Of a DNA stretch of 11,189 nt, positions 7,017-11,189 are shown in pieces. The notes below the pieces were generated by a model. It worked only from the letters and a program-made list of their open reading frames with translations, was not told the origin of the DNA and did no database searches. Source of the DNA: Nitrospirae bacterium RBG_16_43_11 (lineage in GTDB: Bacteria; Nitrospirota; 9FT-COMBO-42-15; HDB-SIOI813); NCBI GenBank assembly GCA_001805165.1, contig MHEI01000108.1, forward strand, positions 18,531-29,719. Reading direction: 5' to 3'. Each line of letters opens with the position of its first letter. Within the stretch, counting starts at the first letter, position 1. The position numbers and the translations under genes were made by a program.

Positions 7017-8440
7017 CAAGCAGGTTATTTGAAGAAAAACGTGGGGGTATTGGAAAAGATTTCACAAATAATCTTTATAAGCTCTTCAGAACTGCCCAGA
7101 TTCACGACTCAAATAATGTTGCCACAATCTCCGCTGTAGAAAAGACTACTGAGTCCATAAAAACATTACTGAACAACGGAGGGCCATTCTCTCTCAGACT
7201 GTATCAGGAACATCTGTTCATAGACGATGTCAAGATAAGGGTAGATATAGAAAACTTCCTTTCATGCATGTCCCTGATCAATGAGATGAAGAAACGCTTT
7301 ATTGGCACTATCACTTTTTCACCGCATAAAACATCGGATGAACTTAGCCGGTTTATTTACGCATTTGTCAGCGTAGGGATGAAATCTGCGGAACCATTTC
7401 AGGATCTTACTCACAAACTTTCGTCTCAGGGAATAACCGGCATTACGGTAAGCAGGATCGAAGATAAGGAGGAGGATGCAATACATGTAATTCAGGATTC
7501 GAAAGAGATGGCAACACATTTGTACTTTAAAACCCTCTCTGTAGTGTCGGATATTATGGACAGCGCCAAATTGAAGAATGCCGTAGGGATAAAAAAGGCA
7601 AAAAGGCTTGTTCACTCGATGGTTGACCTGATGGTTAAGGAGGAATCAACTCTTCTCGGTTTGACTACCTTAAGGGCCTATGATGAGTATACTTATAATC
7701 ACTCAGTAAACGTATCAATACTATCAATTGCAATCGGACAGAGGCTCGGGTACAACAGGACAGAGTTGAGTGATCTTGGCATGGCCACCCTTTTTCATGA
7801 TATAGGAAAGATTGATCTCCCCATTGAGGTACTGAATAAACCGTCGGAGTTCACACCTGAAGAGTGGCAGATTATGAGAACTCATCCTATTAATGGGGTA
7901 AAGACCCTCCTGAGATTAAAAGGTCTTCAGGAACAGGCCATACGCATGATCATGACAAGTTTTGAACACCACCTGAACTATGATCTATCAGGCTATCCTA
8001 AGCTTGCATCAGCACGGCGCGTTAGCCTCTTTGGCAGGATAACAACTATCTGTGACTGTTATGATGCACTCACTTCAGCAAGGGTCTACAACCGCACACC
8101 TTTCATACCGGACAAGGCCCTGTCTTTTATGATGAAAAAGAGTGACACGGCATTCGACTCAATCTTATTGAAGATATTTGTGAATGTAGTCGGCATTTAC
8201 CCGGTAGGCACCATAGTACTTCTGAATACGAATGAATTAGCTGTGGTGATTAGGGCTAATGCTAATCCTGTTAACATTCACAAACCGTGCATAAAATTAA
8301 TAACCGACACTAATGGTAATGAAGTGGATGGTGAGACAATAGACCTGTCCTGGGAACCCAGGATATCAATAGTTCAGTCCCTTGACCATAGAAAGTATGG
8401 GATAGATGTCAGCAAATACTTCGTAGCAAATACTTCGTAA
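7013..8440 (+). CDS. HD-GYP domain protein (probable cyclic-di-GMP phosphodiesterase)
   Basis: A 475-residue cytoplasmic protein. Residues about 15-150 form an N-terminal domain resembling that of the HEAT protein upstream (GGPFSLRLYQEHLFIDDVKI, RFIGTITFSPHKTSDELSRFIYAFV). The HD-GYP domain runs from about residue 220 to 380: DEYTYNHS with Glu225 and His230, the HD pair 262-263 in FHDIGKIDLP, His291, and HH-x3-D-x2-GYP at 319-329 (HHLNYDLSGYP, where the usual DGTGYP is DLSGYP). A C-terminal segment of about 80 residues (YPVGTIVLLNTNELAVV) resembles the small beta-domain common after this kind of HD-GYP. The ATG overlaps the previous stop as ATGA, with AGGGAAGG at 6998-7005 as ribosome-binding site. 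The last codons come from a 14-bp tandem duplication. The catalytic role is inferred from the family. Confidence 0.92.
   Translation: MTSRLFEEKRGGIGKDFTNNLYKLFRTAQIHDSNNVATISAVEKTTESIKTLLNNGGPFSLRLYQEHLFIDDVKIRVDIENFLSCMSLINEMKKRFIGTITFSPHKTSDELSRFIYAFVSVGMKSAEPFQDLTHKLSSQGITGITVSRIEDKEEDAIHVIQDSKEMATHLYFKTLSVVSDIMDSAKLKNAVGIKKAKRLVHSMVDLMVKEESTLLGLTTLRAYDEYTYNHSVNVSILSIAIGQRLGYNRTELSDLGMATLFHDIGKIDLPIEVLNKPSEFTPEEWQIMRTHPINGVKTLLRLKGLQEQAIRMIMTSFEHHLNYDLSGYPKLASARRVSLFGRITTICDCYDALTSARVYNRTPFIPDKALSFMMKKSDTAFDSILLKIFVNVVGIYPVGTIVLLNTNELAVVIRANANPVNIHKPCIKLITDTNGNEVDGETIDLSWEPRISIVQSLDHRKYGIDVSKYFVANTS
8411..8438 (+). repeat. 14-bp perfect tandem duplication at the 3' end of the HD-GYP gene
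   Basis: AGCAAATACTTCGT occurs twice in direct succession (8411-8424 and 8425-8438). Because 14 is not a multiple of three, the second copy is read in another frame and supplies the current TAA. With a single copy the protein would end SKYFVS; with two it ends SKYFVANTS. Confidence 0.95.
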
Positions 8441-8497
8441 GTTAATACGCTAATATACCTTCCTGACCCCATCCTAAGATGCTATCAAAAATTTATA

Positions 8498-8527
8498 TTG
8501 ACAAAGAAAGTCCGGTTATTGTATAAA
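8498..8527 (+). promoter_or_regulatory. sigma-70 promoter of the tusA-like/perR/sod cluster
   Basis: Perfect TTGACA (8498-8503), an 18-base spacer and TATAAA (8522-8527). Start of transcription would be near 8534, giving a leader of about 36 bases to the ATG at 8570, which has a full AGGAGG at 8560-8565. The -10 and start site sit inside overlapping AT-rich inverted repeats, suggesting repression. Confidence 0.65.
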
Positions 8528-8544
8528 TAATAACAGGAATTATT
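8515..8544 (+). promoter_or_regulatory. Candidate Fur/PerR-type operator
   Basis: Two overlapping dyads cover the -10 and start site. GTTATT-N8-AATAAC (8515-8534) pairs at 8 of 10 positions over 20 bases. AATAAT-N7-ATTATT (8526-8544) has the same arm spacing as the classical 19-bp Fur box and, aligned by eye, matches it at 12 of 19 positions. Since a Fur-family gene is the second gene of the unit, autoregulation is the natural reading. The match is inferred, not proven. Confidence 0.45.
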
Positions 8545-8569
8545 ACTATTATATTCGCCAGGAGGTTAG

Positions 8570-8809
8570 ATGGACATACCAGCTAAAGTTGATTTCAAGA
8601 TTAATACACTTGGCCAGCTTTGTCCTATGCCAATAATTTTAACATCTAAGAAAATGAGGGAAATGTCAGCGGGTGAGGTGCTCGAAGTAATTTCTGATGA
8701 CGCTGGAATAAAGAAAGATATGCCGGCCTGGTGCAACTCAACTAAGAATGAATACATTGGCCTTGTAGAGGATAATAAGGTTTTCAAGGCTTATGTAAGA
8801 AAGAAGTAA
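8570..8809 (+). CDS. TusA/SirA-family sulfurtransferase-like protein
   Basis: A 79-residue single-domain protein of normal family length. The family signature LGQLCPMPII carries the sulfur-accepting Cys18 in CPMP; a second conserved segment, DDAGIKKDMPAWCNST, has Cys55 in PAWC, typical of many bacterial TusA-like proteins. Members carry persulfide sulfur between enzymes in the cytoplasm, for tRNA thiolation in E. coli TusA or for sulfur trafficking in other bacteria. No TusBCD, DsrE or sulfur-oxidation genes are nearby, so the partner is unknown. It is the first gene after a strong promoter, with AGGAGG 4 bases before the ATG, and only 4 bases separate its stop from the PerR-like gene, so it is probably co-regulated with the oxidative-stress genes. 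Confidence 0.93.
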   Translation: MDIPAKVDFKINTLGQLCPMPIILTSKKMREMSAGEVLEVISDDAGIKKDMPAWCNSTKNEYIGLVEDNKVFKAYVRKK

Positions 8810-8813
8810 ATTC

Positions 8814-9191
8814 ATGCATCGTCATTCGAGACAGAGGAAGGTCATCTTAGATGTTCTTAAACGAACGAAAACCCATCCCTCTGCAGACTGGGTCTACAGA
8901 GAAGTCAAAAAGGAGATTCCAAATATAAGTCTGGGTACAGTCTACAGGAATCTGAAACTACTGCAGTCAATAGGGGAAGTTACAGAAATATCATGCGAGG
9001 GCAATGAAGGACGGTTTGAGGGAAATTCTCACCTCCATTATCACATCACCTGTCAGAAGTGCGGGCAGATTAAAGATGTGGATGATATCATACTGCACGA
9101 TATTGAGGGAAAGGTAGCAAGAGCAACAGGCTTTAAGATCACTAATCACTGTGTCGGGTTTGCTGGTATATGCCCGGCATGCTTAGAATAA
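8814..9191 (+). CDS. Fur-family regulator, PerR-like
   Basis: A 125-residue winged-helix repressor with a short N-terminus; an in-frame TAA lies 16 bases upstream of the ATG at 8814 and no other start codon lies between, so this start is forced. The DNA-binding helix shows ISLGTVYRNLKLL (38-50). Compared with B. subtilis PerR, the regulatory-site residues map to His21, His75, His77 and Asp88, while Asp85 is replaced by Glu69 (RFEGNSHLHYH). Two CxxC pairs, Cys80/Cys83 and Cys120/Cys123, form the structural zinc site. PerR senses peroxide through iron-catalysed histidine oxidation and derepresses defence genes. Placement directly before a superoxide dismutase supports a peroxide or metal role, but a Fur or Zur-like role cannot be excluded. 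No strong ribosome-binding site; translation may be coupled to the TusA-like gene 4 bases upstream. Confidence 0.93.
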   Translation: MHRHSRQRKVILDVLKRTKTHPSADWVYREVKKEIPNISLGTVYRNLKLLQSIGEVTEISCEGNEGRFEGNSHLHYHITCQKCGQIKDVDDIILHDIEGKVARATGFKITNHCVGFAGICPACLE

Positions 9192-9222
9192 CAATACGCT
9201 TAACCATGAAGGGAGGACTACA

Positions 9223-9816
9223 ATGTCACACGAAGCAAAGAAGTTTGAATTAAAAGGTTTGGAGGGACTTTCTGACAGCCAGATTTCTCAGCACAGGGAC
9301 ATTCTTTATGTTGGGTATGTGAACAAACTCAACGAGATCGAGGATAAACTGAAGGGTGCAGACCGCTCAAAGGCCAACCAGATATACAGCGAATATCGGG
9401 GACTGAAGGCTGATGAGACATTTGCCCTGAATGGGGTGATCCTGCACGAGCTCTACTTTGAGAATATGGGAGGCCGTGGCGGGAACCCGACAGGTCAGGT
9501 TGCAGATCTCATCAAGAGGGATTTTGGTACTATAGAAGCATGGATAGAGGATTTCAAGGCCTGCGGAATGGCAGTAAGGGGATGGGTTGTGCTCACTTAC
9601 AACCTGTGGGACGGAAAGCTTCATAACTATGGTGCAGATGCCCACAACTTTAACTTCCCTGCAATGGCCTGGCCGTTGCTCGTAATGGACGTATACGAGC
9701 ACGCATACACCATTGACTACGGAGTTAAAAGACCGCCTTACATAGATACTTTCATGAAGAATATCAACTGGGATGCAGCAAACAGAAGGCTGGAGAGGAT
9801 TGCTAAGTTGGTGTAA
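9223..9816 (+). CDS. Divergent Fe/Mn-family superoxide dismutase
   Basis: A 197-residue cytoplasmic protein of family length. The four metal ligands are placed as expected: His24 (ISQHRDILYVGYV), His75 (GVILHELYFEN), Asp156 and His160 in DVYEHAY. The gateway tyrosine is Tyr32, but the position of the second active-site histidine (His30 of E. coli numbering) is Leu28, and the usual DVWEHAY tryptophan is tyrosine. NPTGQ and GWVVLTYN correspond to the PTG and GWxWL segments. The enzyme would convert superoxide to oxygen and peroxide; iron, manganese or either could be used and cannot be decided by eye. A GGGAGG ribosome-binding site lies 6 bases before the ATG, and the PerR-like gene ends 31 bases upstream without an evident promoter between, so the three genes are likely one operon. 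Confidence 0.93.
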   Translation: MSHEAKKFELKGLEGLSDSQISQHRDILYVGYVNKLNEIEDKLKGADRSKANQIYSEYRGLKADETFALNGVILHELYFENMGGRGGNPTGQVADLIKRDFGTIEAWIEDFKACGMAVRGWVVLTYNLWDGKLHNYGADAHNFNFPAMAWPLLVMDVYEHAYTIDYGVKRPPYIDTFMKNINWDAANRRLERIAKLV

Positions 9817-9828
9817 TATCCCCCCTCA

Positions 9829-9878
9829 CCCTTCATCCCTCTCCCCTATTGGGAGAGGGATGAAGGGCACTCATTTTT
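9829..9878 (+). terminator. 17-bp perfect hairpin, likely terminator after the SOD gene
   Basis: CCCTTCATCCCTCTCCC (9829-9845), a 5-base loop CTATT, then the exact reverse complement (9851-9867). A short T-run follows at 9874-9878, six bases after the stem, so it could terminate plus-strand transcription at the end of the tusA-like/perR/sod unit. It lies between convergent genes and may also protect the mrp mRNA 3' end, though no T-run follows on that strand. The CCCTCTCCC/GGGAGAGGG core resembles dispersed palindromic intergenic repeats seen in many genomes. Confidence 0.75.
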
Positions 9879-9880
9879 CT

Positions 9881-10678
9881 CTATCCCAAAGAACTTATCC
9901 TTGAAACCAACTGCTCCGCCAGGTTCATAAACACCTTGCTCTGTGGAGACTCTGAATCATCTACTAATACAGGCCTGCCTGCATCGCCGCCTTCCCTGAT
10001 TTTAAGGTCAATAGGGACTTCGCCGAGGAATGGAACATCGAGTTTCTTTGATGCAGCTTCCCCTCCTCCATGGCTGAATATGTCTGACCGTTCTCCGCAG
10101 TGGGGGCAACGGAAAAAACTCATATTCTCAATAACGCCAAGTATAGGGACATCAAGCTTTCTGAACATGGAAATACCCCGTACCACATCAAGCAAGGCCA
10201 CATCCTGCGGAGTGGTAACAATTACAACACCGGTTAGCGGAACCTTCTGAGCCAGGGTCAATTGCACATCACCTGTACCAGGAGGAAGGTCCATTAACAG
10301 GTAATCAAGATTACCCCATTCCACATCTGTAAGGAGCTGTTCAACTGCCTTCATGACCATTGGTCCCCGCCATATAAGCGGGGTATCCTCTGCGATCATA
10401 AAACCTATGGACATAAGACTCACACCATATTTCACAATAGGGATCAGCTTCTCACCCCTGATTTCCGGCTTCTCTGTGATCCCCATCATAATCGGGATAC
10501 TTGGGCCATAGATATCCGTATCCAGCAGCCCAACCCTTGCTCCTGTCCTTGCCAATGCAACCGCAAGACTCACACTTACAGTAGACTTACCGACCCCTCC
10601 CTTTCCGCTGGCTATAGCAACAATATTTTTAACGCCTGGCAGTATCTCTTTATTAAGTACTTGTTCCCCGGTAACCAT
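9881..10678 (-). CDS. mrp: Mrp/ApbC (NBP35-type) P-loop ATPase, Fe-S cluster carrier
   Basis: A 265-residue cytoplasmic ATPase. The deviant Walker A with signature lysine, GKGGVGKST, is at residues 25-33; LLDTDIYGPSIP and LLMDLPPGTGDVQL follow, and the family hallmark IENMSFFRCPHC carries the CxxC at Cys191/Cys194 that holds a bridging Fe-S cluster in the dimer. Mrp proteins receive and transfer 4Fe-4S clusters to apoproteins. The N-terminal MIP18/DUF59 domain of E. coli Mrp is absent, as in many bacterial and archaeal homologues. The start ATG at 10678 has AAGGAGG at 10687-10693, 8 bases away. It stands alone, convergent with the SOD operon and downstream of an unidentified co-directional gene. 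No clear promoter was found in the 146 bases upstream. Confidence 0.96.
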   Translation of the reverse strand: MVTGEQVLNKEILPGVKNIVAIASGKGGVGKSTVSVSLAVALARTGARVGLLDTDIYGPSIPIMMGITEKPEIRGEKLIPIVKYGVSLMSIGFMIAEDTPLIWRGPMVMKAVEQLLTDVEWGNLDYLLMDLPPGTGDVQLTLAQKVPLTGVVIVTTPQDVALLDVVRGISMFRKLDVPILGVIENMSFFRCPHCGERSDIFSHGGGEAASKKLDVPFLGEVPIDLKIREGGDAGRPVLVDDSESPQSKVFMNLAEQLVSRISSLG

Positions 10679-10702
10679 TATATATTCCTCCTTAGTTTAG
10701 AG

Positions 10703-10716
10703 TTCAGGAACCTGAA
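10703..10716. promoter_or_regulatory. Inverted repeat TTCAGG-AA-CCTGAA in the mrp leader
   Basis: A perfect 6-bp dyad with a 2-base centre lies about 10 bases upstream of the mrp ribosome-binding site. It could be an operator for a small dimeric repressor or a weak hairpin in the leader. Dyads of this size also arise by chance; no regulator is assigned. Confidence 0.3.
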
Positions 10717-10824
10717 AACGCTTTGTATGCTTTTTAGTAAATATATATCACAAATGCGGGTTACATTGCTATGATGAAAGTCATAATATAAGGTGGGAAA
10801 GTAAGGAGAACCCTTTTTCTATCA

Positions 10825-11189
10825 TCAGAAAGATACTTTAACACCGAACCCAATGAAATTTCTGTCCAGAATATAGTAAGGAATCACACGGTCTTCTCCG
10901 GTATAGGCACGGAGGGCGTTGAGAGATGTATGGGTGAGTGCAACAAGGAAGATCTTGCCACGGTCTATCCCCGTTGTATTCGATATGCCAATGGGATCAA
11001 ACTTGCTATTCTTATAAGGTGATACATAAAATGCGTATGTTGTATACCATAGAAAATCAGTCATACTGAAGAACATAAGTGCACGGTTATATGTCGTATC
11101 ACTTTCCCTGTACTTTCTCAGAGCAAGTTCGAATGTGTAGCTTGATGCCACTTCGCCTGCAAGATGATATGCGGGTTTTGCCTTATTGT
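10825..11189 (-). CDS. Unidentified protein, C-terminal part (5' partial)
   Basis: The frame is open to the window edge, so the N-terminus is missing; about 121 codons and a TGA stop are present. A GTG at 11149-11151 lies inside the open frame and is probably internal, since the residues before it (ending KPAYHLAGE) read as coding. Visible features are a hydrophobic, aromatic-rich stretch of about 23 residues (RALMFFSMTDFLWYTTYAFYV) that could be a membrane segment, a second apolar stretch (KIFLVALTHTSLNALRAY), and a C-terminus GFGVKVSF ending in phenylalanine, as outer-membrane barrels do. A membrane or envelope location is likely, but I do not recognise the family. It lies 146 bases upstream of mrp on the same strand, with no evident terminator between. 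Confidence 0.7.
   Translation of the reverse strand, partial: NKAKPAYHLAGEVASSYTFELALRKYRESDTTYNRALMFFSMTDFLWYTTYAFYVSPYKNSKFDPIGISNTTGIDRGKIFLVALTHTSLNALRAYTGEDRVIPYYILDRNFIGFGVKVSF

Noticed and set aside
10761..10800. Plus-strand promoter-like sequence (TTACAT...TAATAT) followed by a GGAG
   Set aside because: No open reading frame or RNA structure follows on the plus strand; the DNA beyond is antisense to the terminal gene.
1..11189. CRISPR array, transposon or defence system
   Set aside because: No regularly spaced repeats, transposase, nuclease or toxin-antitoxin signatures seen in any frame.

Overview
The window is an ordinary-looking chromosomal stretch of a Gram-negative-type bacterium with moderately AT-rich DNA. 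The gene mix (ASPIC/UnbV FG-GAP protein, orphan RtcA, FmdE-like protein, several HD-GYP proteins, a HEAT-repeat/HD-GYP pair, PerR-like regulator with a divergent Fe/Mn superoxide dismutase, and an Mrp ATPase without the usual N-terminal domain) resembles Nitrospirota, Nitrospinota or deltaproteobacterial lineages. That placement is an inference from gene content only. No phage, transposase, CRISPR or toxin genes are visible. Three promoters close to the sigma-70 consensus (TTGACA with an 18-, 17- and 18-base spacer) are readable by eye.

Layout. Bases 1-732 (+): 3' part of an FG-GAP/VCBS protein ending in an ASPIC/UnbV domain. 774-848 (+): tRNA-Gly(CCC) with its own promoter. 859-5161 (-): four co-directional genes, in transcription order a chorismate-binding pabB/trpE-type enzyme, an FmdE-like protein, a response regulator with an HD-GYP output domain, and RNA 3'-phosphate cyclase RtcA. 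5211-8440 (+): a divergent, translationally coupled pair, a HEAT-repeat protein and an HD-GYP protein. 8570-9816 (+): a compact oxidative-stress cluster of TusA-like sulfurtransferase, PerR/Fur regulator and Fe/Mn-SOD, headed by a promoter with a Fur-like operator candidate and closed by a 17-bp hairpin. 9881-10678 (-): Mrp/ApbC Fe-S carrier ATPase. 10825-11189 (-): 3' part of an unidentified protein.

How the genes may work together. Two HD-GYP proteins, which typically hydrolyse cyclic di-GMP, lie on either side of the divergent promoter region at about 5.16-5.21 kb. The HEAT and HD-GYP proteins appear to share the same kind of N-terminal domain and overlap by ATGA, which suggests a two-protein signalling module. 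The tusA-like/perR/sod cluster reads as a self-regulated peroxide or iron response unit. All intergenic gaps are under 300 bases; the longest are 8441-8569 (promoter and operator described) and 10679-10824 (mrp leader, no convincing promoter found).
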